Source: an uncultured Pelagibacteraceae bacterium
Lineage (GTDB): Bacteria; Pseudomonadota; Alphaproteobacteria; Pelagibacterales; Pelagibacteraceae
Assembly: GCA_902627805.1 (NCBI GenBank)
Contig: CACOKN010000002.1
Coordinates: forward strand, 1 to 64,000
Direction: 5' to 3'
Length of the DNA stretch: 64,000 nt
The first letter of the stretch is position 1. Each line of letters begins with the position of its first letter. Under the pieces are notes generated by a model. The model worked only from the letters and a program-made list of their open reading frames with translations. It made no database searches and had not been told where the DNA came from. The position numbers and the translations under genes were made by a program. Positions 26,909 to 35,781 of the stretch are shown here, piece after piece.

Positions 26909-28323
26909 TTAAAATAGTTTTTAACTCGTTCAATAGTCTGTTGATTTAGAGAAACATCATACTTATTGTTTAAAAAAGTATCATAAGATTTTAGAAGTGA
27001 ATTTTTGCTGTTAGATTTTTGTTTAGCAATATATTGTTTAAATTCATCGTTATTAGTATCAACAATTTGTTTTTCAAATTTTTTAACTTTAGCCAAGTAA
27101 ATATTGTTATTTTCATCGTTTATTAAAGTAAATGATTTCTCAGGTAAGCTATATAAGACCTCAACAGCATTAATATCAAATTTTTTATTATCTCTAACAG
27201 AATTTAAATTTATTGTCTGGATCTTTTCTTTTCCCATTTCTAAAAAATTATTATTATTAAATTTCTTATTTGTTATTTCATTTAATAATTTTTGATTATA
27301 ATCAAATTTATTTTTTTGAAAAACTAGCTCGAGAACTTCATTTTTAATTTGTTTATCATTTAAATCTGGTGATTTTTGGATAATATTTTTTATATTATAA
27401 AGGATATAATCATTTTCATTTTCAAAAATATCAAATTTATTATTTCTTAATTCATAAATTTTTTTTTCAATTTTATTTTTATCTGTAGAAAATTTAAAAT
27501 TGCTTATATCAACTGGTTTTAAATCAAAATTTGATGTGATTGTTTTAAAATCGATTTCATTAGATATAGCAACTTCAATTTCATCAATTTTATCAAAAAA
27601 AGACTGATTGAAATCATCTACTCCAATTAAACTCTTAGGATTTATAATTGCATAGCTAAAATCGAGGTATTCTACTTTTAATTCATCTTTATTATTCTTT
27701 ATAAAATTTTCTAATTCACTATCAGTGATATCATCTTTTTTTAAATAAAAATCACTCAAATCAATGAATTCTATTTCTAGTTTTTGATTTTCTTCTTTAT
27801 ATAACTTTGTTGTAAGAAATTGGGGGGAGGCTGTACCAGCACCAATATAATCAAAAAGATTTTTTTGTAATTCCCGTAATTTGAGTCTTTGTTCAAAACC
27901 TGGGGCAGATAAATTATTTTCTAATAAAAATTTTTCGTATTTAATTCTTTGAAAAACTCCATTTTCATCAATAAAATTTTTGTTTTTTTTTATTCTTTTT
28001 AATAAAGTAACTTCAGAAATTGTAAGCTCAAAATCTTTTATTTCTAAATCAAGTAAAGTGGTAGAAACTAAGCCAGACAGAAGCTCTTCAACAATGTTTT
28101 GATCTAAATTTTCCCTGATTGTTTTTTCAGGAATTCCTGATTTATTTAAGTAATCAATAAAATCTTCAGTCGAAATACTATTGTTATTAATTTTAGCAAC
28201 ATTGTTAGTATTTCCGCTACTGAACATTCCACCCATTCCCCAGAATACAAACGGAATTATCATTATAAAAACTAACAAACCAGCAAACTTAGTTTTTGCA
28301 AAATTTCTTAAACTACTAATCAT
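26905..28323 (-). CDS. ppiD: PpiD/SurA-N-like membrane-anchored periplasmic folding factor, reduced
   Basis: PpiD-type proteins are inner-membrane-anchored chaperones facing the periplasm near the Sec exit. One membrane segment lies at residues 13-32 (GLLVFIMIIPFVFWGMGGMF), followed by the SurA_N-like region with VAKINNNSISTEDF (41-54) typical of the family. At 472 residues it is far shorter than E. coli PpiD (623), and I cannot see the conserved parvulin active-site segments, so isomerase activity is doubtful. Its position before trpE and divergent from tpiA is the standard alphaproteobacterial one. It leads the trp operon here. Confidence 0.8.
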   Translation of the reverse strand: MISSLRNFAKTKFAGLLVFIMIIPFVFWGMGGMFSSGNTNNVAKINNNSISTEDFIDYLNKSGIPEKTIRENLDQNIVEELLSGLVSTTLLDLEIKDFELTISEVTLLKRIKKNKNFIDENGVFQRIKYEKFLLENNLSAPGFEQRLKLRELQKNLFDYIGAGTASPQFLTTKLYKEENQKLEIEFIDLSDFYLKKDDITDSELENFIKNNKDELKVEYLDFSYAIINPKSLIGVDDFNQSFFDKIDEIEVAISNEIDFKTITSNFDLKPVDISNFKFSTDKNKIEKKIYELRNNKFDIFENENDYILYNIKNIIQKSPDLNDKQIKNEVLELVFQKNKFDYNQKLLNEITNKKFNNNNFLEMGKEKIQTINLNSVRDNKKFDINAVEVLYSLPEKSFTLINDENNNIYLAKVKKFEKQIVDTNNDEFKQYIAKQKSNSKNSLLKSYDTFLNNKYDVSLNQQTIERVKNYFK

Positions 28324-28377
28324 TACTATAAATTTATTGATCTATAAAAAGCAAACCTATAAATTAAAATAAGCCAC
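28324..28377. promoter_or_regulatory. Divergent promoter region between ppiD and tpiA
   Basis: This 54-bp AT-rich gap must carry the promoters of both ppiD-trp (minus) and tpiA-secG (plus). For tpiA, TATAAA at 28358-28363 lies 20 bases before the ATG. On the minus strand, the complement of 28325-28330 reads TATAGT. I see no clear -35 hexamers and no operator or attenuator. Confidence 0.45.
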
Positions 28378-29115
28378 ATGACAAATAAATATATGTATTT
28401 TATTGCAAATTGGAAAATGTTTGGTGTTTTAAATTCATTAAATACACTAAATAAAGTTGTTAAATTTTTTAAAAACTTAAAAAAAAGAAAATTCTTGAAA
28501 ATTATTTATTGCCCACCGAATACTCTAATAGAGCCAATGTCAAAAAAATTGAAAGGTTTAAACATTGAGGTAGGTGCCCAAAATTGTCATGAGCAAGATG
28601 TTTATGGTGCTTTTACAGGTTCAGTCAATTCCTCCATGTTAAAAAGTGTTGGTGCTAAATATATTATTATTGGCCATTCTGAAAATAGACAAGCTGGTGA
28701 AACTGATAAATTAATAAATCTTAAAATTAAAAGTGCATTGAAGTCTGGGCTAAAGGTAATTTTTTGTATTGGTGAGACGCTGAAAGCAAAAAGAAAAAAA
28801 ATTACTAAAAGTATTTTAAATAAACAGATTAAAGCAGGTCTAAAGAATATTAAAAATAATAAAAAAATTATTATCGCTTATGAACCAGTTTGGTCAATTG
28901 GTACAGGCATTATACCAAAATCTGATGACTTATTTAAAACGATCAGCTTTATTAAAAAAGAAAAAAAAAATTACAAAGTTCTTTATGGTGGATCAGTAAA
29001 TCCAAAAAATATTAATCAATTAAAATCTATAAATAATATAGATGGTTATCTAATAGGTGGAGCATCTCAAGATCCAAAAAAATTTATTGATATAATTAAA
29101 AAAACATATAATTAA
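28378..29115 (+). CDS. tpiA: Triose-phosphate isomerase
   Basis: It interconverts dihydroxyacetone phosphate and glyceraldehyde 3-phosphate. The N-terminal ANWKM (residues 10-14) carries the catalytic Lys. The electrophilic His is in IIGHSENRQ, where the second Arg of the usual GHSERR is shifted (ENR). The catalytic Glu is in AYEPVWSIGTG, and GGSVNPKNI and GYLIGGAS bind phosphate. The 245 residues are normal. It is first of tpiA-secG; eno is at 31902. Confidence 0.95.
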   Translation: MTNKYMYFIANWKMFGVLNSLNTLNKVVKFFKNLKKRKFLKIIYCPPNTLIEPMSKKLKGLNIEVGAQNCHEQDVYGAFTGSVNSSMLKSVGAKYIIIGHSENRQAGETDKLINLKIKSALKSGLKVIFCIGETLKAKRKKITKSILNKQIKAGLKNIKNNKKIIIAYEPVWSIGTGIIPKSDDLFKTISFIKKEKKNYKVLYGGSVNPKNINQLKSINNIDGYLIGGASQDPKKFIDIIKKTYN

Positions 29116-29120
29116 CCCCC

Positions 29121-29423
29121 ATGGAAAATATATTATTAATTTTGAACATCATATTTGGATTAATATTAGTGTTACTAGTTTTGATGCAAAAGTCTGAAGG
29201 TGGTGCTCTAGGAATTGGAGTTTCTCAGGAAAGCTTCATGTTTTCCAGATCAGCAGGTAATTTTATGACCAAAGCAACAGCCGTTGTTGCCACTTTATTT
29301 ATAGTTTGTAGTTTAGCACTTACAATTGTATCTAGAGGAGAATTAACACCAACCTCATCTGTATTAGACACTATAGAGGAAAAAGCAGAAGATACTCCCG
29401 CTATTCCAGAAAATAACAATTAA
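29121..29423 (+). CDS. secG: Protein translocase subunit SecG
   Basis: SecG is a small, non-essential subunit of the SecYEG channel. Two membrane helices (about residues 3-22 and 54-72) flank the conserved loop VLMQKSEGGALGIG (20-33), which is diagnostic. The C-terminal tail is acidic. The length is 100 residues. It follows tpiA by five bases and precedes pyrG, matching the alphaproteobacterial order tpiA-secG-pyrG. Confidence 0.93.
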   Translation: MENILLILNIIFGLILVLLVLMQKSEGGALGIGVSQESFMFSRSAGNFMTKATAVVATLFIVCSLALTIVSRGELTPTSSVLDTIEEKAEDTPAIPENNN

Positions 29424-29449
29424 CACTTTTAATTTTCATTTTTATTCGC

Positions 29450-29455
29450 TATAAG
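29450..29455 (+). promoter_or_regulatory. Candidate -10 box of pyrG
   Basis: TATAAG begins exactly 14 bases before the pyrG ATG in the 40-bp gap after secG. There is no Shine-Dalgarno sequence between it and the ATG. If used, transcription would start about two bases before the start codon. The -35 region is not recognisable. Confidence 0.45.
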
Positions 29456-29463
29456 ATACTTCC

Positions 29464-31080
29464 ATGGCGCGATTTATTTTTGTCACGGGCGGCGTGGTTT
29501 CATCATTAGGAAAAGGTCTCTCCTCAGCATCTCTAGCTTATTTACTTCAATCGAGAGGATATAAAGTTAGATTAAGGAAATTAGATCCTTATTTAAATGT
29601 AGATCCTGGAACAATGAGCCCATTCCAACACGGAGAGGTTTTTGTAACTGATGATGGTGCCGAAACAGATTTAGATCTTGGACATTATGAAAGATTTACC
29701 GGAGTATCTGCAAAGAAGTCTGATAATATCACAACAGGTAAAATTTATAGTGATGTATTAAAAAAAGAACGTGAAGGCAAATATCTCGGAAAAACAGTTC
29801 AAGTTATTCCACATATAACTGATAGAATAAAAGAGTTCATAAAGAATGACTCATCAAAAGAAGATTTTGTTATCTGTGAAATTGGTGGAATTGTTGGTGA
29901 TATTGAGAGCCTACCATTTATTGAGGCTATAAGACAATTTGCAAATGATATAGGAAAAAAAAATGCATTATTTATCCATCTAACCCTGGTACCATATTTA
30001 AAGTCCTCAGATGAAATTAAAACTAAACCTACCCAACATTCTGTAAAAGAATTAAGAAGCATCGGTGTTCAACCTGACATAATAATATGTAGATCAGAAA
30101 GACCTATCCCGTTAGAGCATCGTAAAAAAATCTCACTTTTCTGCAACGTGGATATTAAAAATGTAATAGAAACTGTTGACGTAAGAACAATTTATGAAGC
30201 ACCAATAAGTTTTTTTAGAGAAAAACTTGATGTACAAGTATTAAATTATTTTAAGCTTAAATCAAAAAAACCTGCAAACCTTAAACCCTGGAAAAAAATT
30301 ACTAAAATTATTTTACAAACTAAAAAACAAGTGAATATTGCCATAATTGGTAAATACGTTGAGCTAAAAGATGCTTATAAATCTCTAGATGAAGCTCTTA
30401 CTCATGGAGGTATTCAAAATAATGTTAAGGTAAATTTAGTAAGAATAGACTCTGAAAAATTAAAAGTTTCTGAGATTAAATCAAAACTTAAACACATTTC
30501 AGGTATATTAATACCCGGTGGTTTTGGTAAACGAGGAACAACTGGAAAAATAGAGTCAATAAAGTATGCTAGAAAAAATAAAGTTCCCTTTCTTGGAATA
30601 TGCTATGGAATGCAAATGGCAATTATAGAATTTGCGAGAAATCAATTAAATTTAAAAAAAGCAACTTCAAGTGAATTTGATAGAAATGGTATACCTGTAA
30701 TTGGATTAATTAATGAGTGGATTAAAGATGGAAAAACTATCAAAGGAACTGATAAAAATTTAGGTGGAACGATGAGATTGGGTTCTTACGATGCTAAATT
30801 ACAAAATAATTCCAAAATTAAAAAAATTTACGGAAAAAAAACTATCAAAGAAAGACACCGACACAGATATGAAGTTAACATCAATTTAAAAGACAAATTT
30901 GAAAAGAAAGGAATGAGTTTTTCTGGTTTATCACCTGATGGTTTTTTACCTGAGATAATCGAGTTAAAAAATCATCCCTGGTTTATTGGAGTACAGTTTC
31001 ATCCAGAATTTAAATCTAGACCTTTTGCTCCACATCCTTTATTCTCATCTTTTATCAAAGCATCAAAAAATCATAAATGA
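29464..31080 (+). CDS. pyrG: CTP synthase
   Basis: It aminates UTP to CTP using glutamine. The N-terminal synthetase domain begins FIFVTGGVVSSLGKGLSSAS (residues 4-23), with the UTP/Mg segment DPYLNVDPGTMSPFQHGEV near 41. The C-terminal amidotransferase domain has the catalytic Cys in LGICYGMQMA near 380 and the His-Glu pair in QFHPEFKSRP near 510. It has 538 residues. It ends overlapping kdsA by four bases. Confidence 0.97.
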   Translation: MARFIFVTGGVVSSLGKGLSSASLAYLLQSRGYKVRLRKLDPYLNVDPGTMSPFQHGEVFVTDDGAETDLDLGHYERFTGVSAKKSDNITTGKIYSDVLKKEREGKYLGKTVQVIPHITDRIKEFIKNDSSKEDFVICEIGGIVGDIESLPFIEAIRQFANDIGKKNALFIHLTLVPYLKSSDEIKTKPTQHSVKELRSIGVQPDIIICRSERPIPLEHRKKISLFCNVDIKNVIETVDVRTIYEAPISFFREKLDVQVLNYFKLKSKKPANLKPWKKITKIILQTKKQVNIAIIGKYVELKDAYKSLDEALTHGGIQNNVKVNLVRIDSEKLKVSEIKSKLKHISGILIPGGFGKRGTTGKIESIKYARKNKVPFLGICYGMQMAIIEFARNQLNLKKATSSEFDRNGIPVIGLINEWIKDGKTIKGTDKNLGGTMRLGSYDAKLQNNSKIKKIYGKKTIKERHRHRYEVNINLKDKFEKKGMSFSGLSPDGFLPEIIELKNHPWFIGVQFHPEFKSRPFAPHPLFSSFIKASKNHK

Positions 31081-31901
31081 GTAGCATTAAAGTAAATTGT
31101 GGAAAAATAGACATTTCGAACAATGATAAGATTTGTATAATTTCTGGACCTTGCCAGCTTGAAAGTGAACAACATGCAATTGATATGGCAGGAAAAATTA
31201 AGGAAATTACCTCAAAATTTGGTCTCGGATTTATTTACAAAACTTCATTTGATAAAGCGAACAGAACAAGCTTAAAAGGCAAAAGGGGAGCTGGATTAGA
31301 AGCTTCTTTACCTGTGTTTGATAAAATTAAAAAAGAATTAAATATCCCTATTCTAACAGACATTCATAATGCTGAGCAATGTGCAATCGTTTCAAAACAC
31401 GTTGATGTTTTACAAATCCCAGCTTTTTTATGTAGACAAACAGACTTGTTAATTGCTGCAGCTAAAACGAATAAAATTATTAATGTAAAAAAAGGTCAAT
31501 TTCTTGCACCATGGGATATGGTTAATGTAACAAAGAAAATTTCGGATTCTGGAAATGACAAAATATTAGTAACTGAAAGAGGTGCAAGTTTTGGATACAA
31601 CACTTTAGTTTCCGACATGAGGTCATTACCAATAATGGCTAAGAATGGTTATCCAGTAATTTTTGATGCAACACATTCAGTGCAACAACCAGGTGGTCTT
31701 GGAGAAAAAAGTGGTGGTCAAAGAGAGTTTGTTGAATATCTAGCAAGAGCTGCAGTTGCAGTTGGAGTTGCAGGAGTTTTTATTGAAACCCATCAAGATC
31801 CAGATAATGCTCCATCTGATGGGCCTAACATGGTACCATTAGATAAATTAGAAGATCTTCTAAAACAATTAAGCGATATAGATAATCTTATTAAAAATTA
31901 A
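31077..31901 (+). CDS. kdsA: KDO-8-phosphate synthase
   Basis: It condenses phosphoenolpyruvate with arabinose 5-phosphate to make KDO 8-phosphate for the lipopolysaccharide inner core. Family segments include ISGPCQLES (residues 22-30), YKTSFDKANRTS (about 54-65), LTDIHNAEQC near 96, CRQTDLL near 118 and FDATHSVQQPGG near 198. It has 274 residues. With lpxD-A-I-B nearby, it shows the cell makes lipid A with KDO. The next gene starts at the following base. Confidence 0.96.
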   Translation: MSSIKVNCGKIDISNNDKICIISGPCQLESEQHAIDMAGKIKEITSKFGLGFIYKTSFDKANRTSLKGKRGAGLEASLPVFDKIKKELNIPILTDIHNAEQCAIVSKHVDVLQIPAFLCRQTDLLIAAAKTNKIINVKKGQFLAPWDMVNVTKKISDSGNDKILVTERGASFGYNTLVSDMRSLPIMAKNGYPVIFDATHSVQQPGGLGEKSGGQREFVEYLARAAVAVGVAGVFIETHQDPDNAPSDGPNMVPLDKLEDLLKQLSDIDNLIKN

Positions 31902-33158
31902 GTGAGTAAAATTCTAAAAGTTAAAGCAAGACAAGTTTTTGATAGTAGAGGAAATCCAACTATTGAAGCAGAGGTTTATGTTAAAAATAAAAGTGCCAAA
32001 GCAATATCTCCCTCAGGAGCTTCTACAGGTACTTATGAAGCCTATGAAAAAAGAGATACTAACAATAAAAGATATTTAGGCAAAAGTGTATTCTCAGCAA
32101 TTAATTTAATTAATTCCAAAATATCAAGAGCTTTAAGAAATAAAAATATACATGATCAAGAAAGAATAGATGAAATACTTATTAATTTAGATGGGACTAA
32201 GCAAAAAACAAAACTAGGAGCTAATGCAATAATAGCGGTATCGATGGCTGCAAAAAAATTATCAGCAAAAGTAAAAAGAATTCCTCTTTATAAATCTTTT
32301 TATGCAACAAAAAATTTTCAATTACCTTATCCATTAATGAATATTATTAATGGTGGAGCACACGCAAATAATGGTCTTAGAATTCAAGAATTTATGATTA
32401 GACCAGATAAAGCAAAATCTTTTTCTGAGGCGATGAGAATTTGTTATTTAGTAATAAAAAACCTAAGTAAATTAATTAAAGCAAGAGGCTTATCTTCATC
32501 AGTTGGAGATGAAGGCGGATTTGCACCGATGATTAATAGCAACAATCAGGCCTTAGATTTGATTGTTTTATCAATTAAAAAATCAGGATTTAGAAACGGT
32601 AAAGATGTTTCAATTTGTTTGGATGTTGCAGCTAATGAATTATTCAAAAAGGGTAAATATTCTATTCACTCAAAAAAATTTGTTTCTGTTGATAAAACAA
32701 TTTCAGAATACAAAAAAATGATTGATAAATATAAAATTAAATCAATTGAGGATCCATTTTCTGAGAATGATTGGACGTCGTGGAGTAAATTAATGAGATC
32801 TACTAAAAAAGTGCAGATAGTTGGAGATGATCTCTATGTTACAAATTTGGAAAGGTTAAAAAAGGGATTTTTAAATGTTTCATCAAATTCAATTTTGATA
32901 AAACTAAATCAAATTGGTACAGTTACCGAAACACTTGATGTCATAAGATTTGCTCAAACTATTGGATTTAATACTATCATTTCACATCGATCAGGAGATA
33001 GCGAAGATACATTTATTGCTGACTTGGCAGTGGGTACTAACTCCAACCAATTAAAAACAGGATCTTTAGCTAGATCTGAAAGAGTGGCTAAATATAATCA
33101 ATTAATTCGTATAGAAGAAGAACTTGGAAAAAAAGCTAGAATGAATAAGATTCATTAA
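31902..33158 (+). CDS. eno: Enolase
   Basis: It interconverts 2-phosphoglycerate and phosphoenolpyruvate. Conserved segments are ARQVFDSRGNPTIEAEV (residues 9-25), NGGAHANN near 150, SVGDEGGFAP near 200 and SIEDPFSENDW near 281. GDDLYVTN, LIKLNQIGT and SHRSGDSEDTFIADLAV follow. It has 418 residues. The start is GTG at 31902, directly after the kdsA stop; there is no better ATG because the conserved N-terminus begins at residue 4. Its stop overlaps the ftsB ATG by one base. Confidence 0.97.
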   Translation: MSKILKVKARQVFDSRGNPTIEAEVYVKNKSAKAISPSGASTGTYEAYEKRDTNNKRYLGKSVFSAINLINSKISRALRNKNIHDQERIDEILINLDGTKQKTKLGANAIIAVSMAAKKLSAKVKRIPLYKSFYATKNFQLPYPLMNIINGGAHANNGLRIQEFMIRPDKAKSFSEAMRICYLVIKNLSKLIKARGLSSSVGDEGGFAPMINSNNQALDLIVLSIKKSGFRNGKDVSICLDVAANELFKKGKYSIHSKKFVSVDKTISEYKKMIDKYKIKSIEDPFSENDWTSWSKLMRSTKKVQIVGDDLYVTNLERLKKGFLNVSSNSILIKLNQIGTVTETLDVIRFAQTIGFNTIISHRSGDSEDTFIADLAVGTNSNQLKTGSLARSERVAKYNQLIRIEEELGKKARMNKIH

Positions 33159-33466
33159 TGCTTCAAAGATTAAAAAAAAATTACCTTTTATTAGTTTCTA
33201 CTTTTCTGATTCTTTATTTCTTTTTTAATCTCTTATCTGGTCAAAGAGGGTTAATTTCATATTTTGAAAAAAAAGAGATTTTAAGAAACTTAAAACAACA
33301 AGAATCTTTTATAATTAACCAAATAAGTGACTTGGAATTTAAGAATTCATTGTTAAGTGACAATCTAGATCTTGATTATATAGAATCTTTGATTAGAGAA
33401 AGGTTTATATTTGGAAAAAAAAATGAAAAAATTTATATTATAAAAAAAAATGACTCAAAAAATTAA
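33158..33466 (+). CDS. ftsB: FtsB/DivIC-family septum formation protein
   Basis: This is a bitopic inner-membrane protein of the divisome. It has a single N-terminal membrane helix (about residues 9-28) followed by a coiled coil (about 35-75) and the short conserved motif [17 protein letters not shown], which corresponds to the E/ARExLgmv segment of the family. It has 102 residues. It follows eno as in most proteobacteria. The last 17 bases overlap the lipA start. The pyruvate dehydrogenase genes usually found after ftsB in alphaproteobacteria are absent. Confidence 0.88.
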   Translation: MLQRLKKNYLLLVSTFLILYFFFNLLSGQRGLISYFEKKEILRNLKQQESFIINQISDLEFKNSLLSDNLDLDYIESLIRERFIFGKKNEKIYIIKKNDSKN

Positions 33467-34382
33467 ACCAAGACATCCAGAAAAAGTTAAAAATCCAATC
33501 AACCCAATAAAAAAAAAACCAGAATGGATAAGATCGAAATTAATTAATAGTAAAGAATTTTTTACAACGAAAACAGTTGTTAATAGAAGTAATCTTGTAA
33601 CTGTATGCCAAGAAGCTAATTGTCCAAATATAACTGAATGTTGGAGCAAACGACACGCCACATTTATGATAATGGGTGACACATGTACTAGAGCTTGTGC
33701 ATTTTGTGACGTAAAAACTGGAAAACCAGAAAAATTAGATCCATTTGAGGATATTAAGATAGCAAATGCAGTTAAAAAATTGAACTTAAGACATGTAGTT
33801 ATCACTTCAGTTGATAGAGATGATTTACCGGATGGTGGATCAAATCATTTTAAAAAAGTAGTTGAAACTACTAGAAGAAAAAATCCAAATACTACTATTG
33901 AAGTTTTAACACCAGATTTTTTAAGAAAAGGAGATTCTTATAAAAAATTACTTGAGGCAGATTTAGATGTATTTAATCATAATATAGAGACTGTACCTAG
34001 ACTTTATCTTAAAGTTAGACCAGGGGCTAGGTATTTTGCATCTCTAGAACTTCTTAAAAATGCAAAAAAAGATAATACTAAAGTATTTACTAAATCAGGA
34101 ATAATGGTTGGTCTTGGAGAGGAGCATGATGAAATATTACAAGTTATGGATGATTTAAGATCTGCAAATGTAGATTTTATTACAATAGGTCAATATCTTC
34201 AGCCATCTGTTAAACATCATCCTCTTGAAAGATATTATCATCCAGATGAATTTAAAGAATTAGAACAAATAGCAAAATCAAAAGGTTTTCTTTTAGTTTC
34301 ATCTTCTCCTTTAACCAGATCTTCTTACCATGCTGACGAAGATTTTGCTAAACTTCAAAAAAATAGATTAAATTTTAATTAA
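33450..34382 (+). CDS. lipA: Lipoyl synthase
   Basis: This radical-SAM enzyme inserts two sulphurs into protein-bound octanoyl groups to make lipoate. Both iron-sulphur clusters can be assigned: auxiliary cluster cysteines 53, 58 and 64 ([13 protein letters not shown]) and the SAM cluster CxxxCxxC at 79, 83 and 86 (CTRACAFCD). The C-terminal RSSYHAD supplies the conserved serine ligand. It has 310 residues. The ATG lies inside the end of ftsB (17-base overlap), and the stop overlaps ratA by one base. Confidence 0.96.
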   Translation: MTQKIKPRHPEKVKNPINPIKKKPEWIRSKLINSKEFFTTKTVVNRSNLVTVCQEANCPNITECWSKRHATFMIMGDTCTRACAFCDVKTGKPEKLDPFEDIKIANAVKKLNLRHVVITSVDRDDLPDGGSNHFKKVVETTRRKNPNTTIEVLTPDFLRKGDSYKKLLEADLDVFNHNIETVPRLYLKVRPGARYFASLELLKNAKKDNTKVFTKSGIMVGLGEEHDEILQVMDDLRSANVDFITIGQYLQPSVKHHPLERYYHPDEFKELEQIAKSKGFLLVSSSPLTRSSYHADEDFAKLQKNRLNFN

Positions 34383-34840
34383 TGCCAAAAGCTTCTGTAA
34401 AGAGGTTAATTAAATGTAAGAAAAAAGATTTGATAAATCTTGTGCTTGATATTGAAAAATACCCTCAGTTTGTTCCCTTTTGTTATGATGCTAAAATTTA
34501 TGAAGATAAAAATGAAGGTGACTTACAAAAAATAATTGCTGATTTAACCATAGGTAAAGGACCATTTAAAGATACTTACAAAAGTGATGTCGCCTTTAAT
34601 AAAAAAACTGACTCAATTTATGTTAAAAACATAGAGGGACCATTAAATCATCTAACAAATAATTGGACTTTTAGTGATAAAAATAATGGTATTACTGAGG
34701 TCACCTTTGATATTGATTTTGAAATAAAAAATAAATTTTTAAATTCTTTAATGGTAGTCTCTTTTCAATTTGGCTTAGAAAAAATAGCTGATGCCTTTCA
34801 AAAAAGAGCTGAAGAATTATTTGGAAATTCTAAGAATTAA
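34382..34840 (+). CDS. ratA: RatA/Coq10-type START-domain protein
   Basis: It is a polyketide-cyclase/START-fold protein that begins in the family manner, with two predicted helices around LVLDIEKYPQFVPFC (residues 20-34). VTFDIDFEIKN and the C-terminal helix FGLEKIADAFQKRAEEL follow. Members bind ubiquinone (Coq10) or were reported as the RatA toxin that hinders subunit joining; which applies here is unknown. It has 152 residues. It follows lipA in alphaproteobacteria generally. It ends convergently with cinA, the coding regions overlapping by 24 bases. Confidence 0.85.
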   Translation: MPKASVKRLIKCKKKDLINLVLDIEKYPQFVPFCYDAKIYEDKNEGDLQKIIADLTIGKGPFKDTYKSDVAFNKKTDSIYVKNIEGPLNHLTNNWTFSDKNNGITEVTFDIDFEIKNKFLNSLMVVSFQFGLEKIADAFQKRAEELFGNSKN

Positions 34841-35278
34841 ATCCGAGGTTTTTTTAACTGTTGCTTTTTGAATTGAAGATCTTTTTTTACTTTTGAATAA
34901 ACACCTATTAATCTGCACTTTTTTACCTTTTTTTATACCAATATAAACTAGACCTACAGGCTTTTGTTTGGTGCCACCTTTGGGGCCAGCGATTCCAGTG
35001 ATGGAAACGTTTACATGTGATTTTGATATTTTAGATAAGTTATTTACCATTGCCAAACAACATTGGTGACTAACCGCGCCATAATTTTTGATAATATTTT
35101 TATTAACTTTAAGAATTCTAATTTTGGCTTGGTTAGAGTAGGTGACCAGTCCTAAATTAAACACTTTTGAAGAACCACTTATTGACGTAATTGAACTAGC
35201 TAACATCCCACCAGTACAAGACTCAGCAACAGAAAGTTTTAATTTTTTTTTTGTTAAAAGTCTGACTAAAGATTTCAT
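34817..35278 (-). CDS. CinA C-terminal family nicotinamide-nucleotide amidase (PncC-like)
   Basis: It probably deamidates nicotinamide mononucleotide to recycle NAD. It is a stand-alone CinA-C domain of 153 residues with the signature LSVAESCTGGMLASSITSI (residues 15-33), GLVTYSNQAK near 43, GAVSHQCCLAM and the GIAGPKGGTKQKPVGLVYI segment near 95. The N-terminal molybdopterin-like domain of full-length CinA is absent, which is common in alphaproteobacteria. The start codon abuts the pgpA stop with a one-base overlap (TAATG). Confidence 0.92.
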   Translation of the reverse strand: MKSLVRLLTKKKLKLSVAESCTGGMLASSITSISGSSKVFNLGLVTYSNQAKIRILKVNKNIIKNYGAVSHQCCLAMVNNLSKISKSHVNVSITGIAGPKGGTKQKPVGLVYIGIKKGKKVQINRCLFKSKKRSSIQKATVKKTSDLILRISK

Positions 35279-35781
35279 TAATTTAAATAACTACTTAATA
35301 ACATAAAACAAATTAATGATAGAACAACATATAATCCTGCACAAACATCGTCCATTATTACACCAAAACTATTTTTGTAATTTTTGTCAAAATAACTTAC
35401 TGGAAATGGTTTCAGTATGTCAAAAAATCTAAAAAGTACGAAGCAAATTCCATAAAAAATTATGGCTTCATCAGATGTTTTTTGTGTTCCATGAGATATT
35501 TCATATATATAAATTGGCAAAGATTGACCTATAAATTCATCAATAATTACCTCTTTAGGATCTTTATTTTCTTTATCCTTAATGTGTGATGCAACTGCCA
35601 TGAATGAATAAATAAAAATAATAACTAAACATAATAAGATTATATTTGGTGATAATTTTAGTATGTGAAAAAAAAAATAAAGAAAAATAATTGTAGCAAA
35701 GGATCCAAAAGTTCCAGGAATAATCTTAATTTTTCCTAGCCCAAACATTGTTACTAATAATGAATTAAAAGTTTTAATCAT
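35278..35781 (-). CDS. pgpA: Phosphatidylglycerophosphatase A
   Basis: It dephosphorylates phosphatidylglycerol phosphate in the inner membrane to give phosphatidylglycerol. Family segments are GLGKIKIIPGTFGS (residues 15-28), DPKEVIIDEFIGQSLP near 73 with the acidic metal-binding residues, and the C-terminal FGVIMDDVCAGLYV. Membrane segments lie at about 25-45, 45-65, 105-120 and 145-163. It has 167 residues. It overlaps ispDF by eight bases. Confidence 0.92.
   Translation of the reverse strand: MIKTFNSLLVTMFGLGKIKIIPGTFGSFATIIFLYFFFHILKLSPNIILLCLVIIFIYSFMAVASHIKDKENKDPKEVIIDEFIGQSLPIYIYEISHGTQKTSDEAIIFYGICFVLFRFFDILKPFPVSYFDKNYKNSFGVIMDDVCAGLYVVLSLICFMLLSSYLN

Noticed and set aside
26880-26910. 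Tryptophan attenuator before trpE
   Set aside because: trpE overlaps the preceding ppiD gene by four bases, leaving no room for a leader peptide and terminator.
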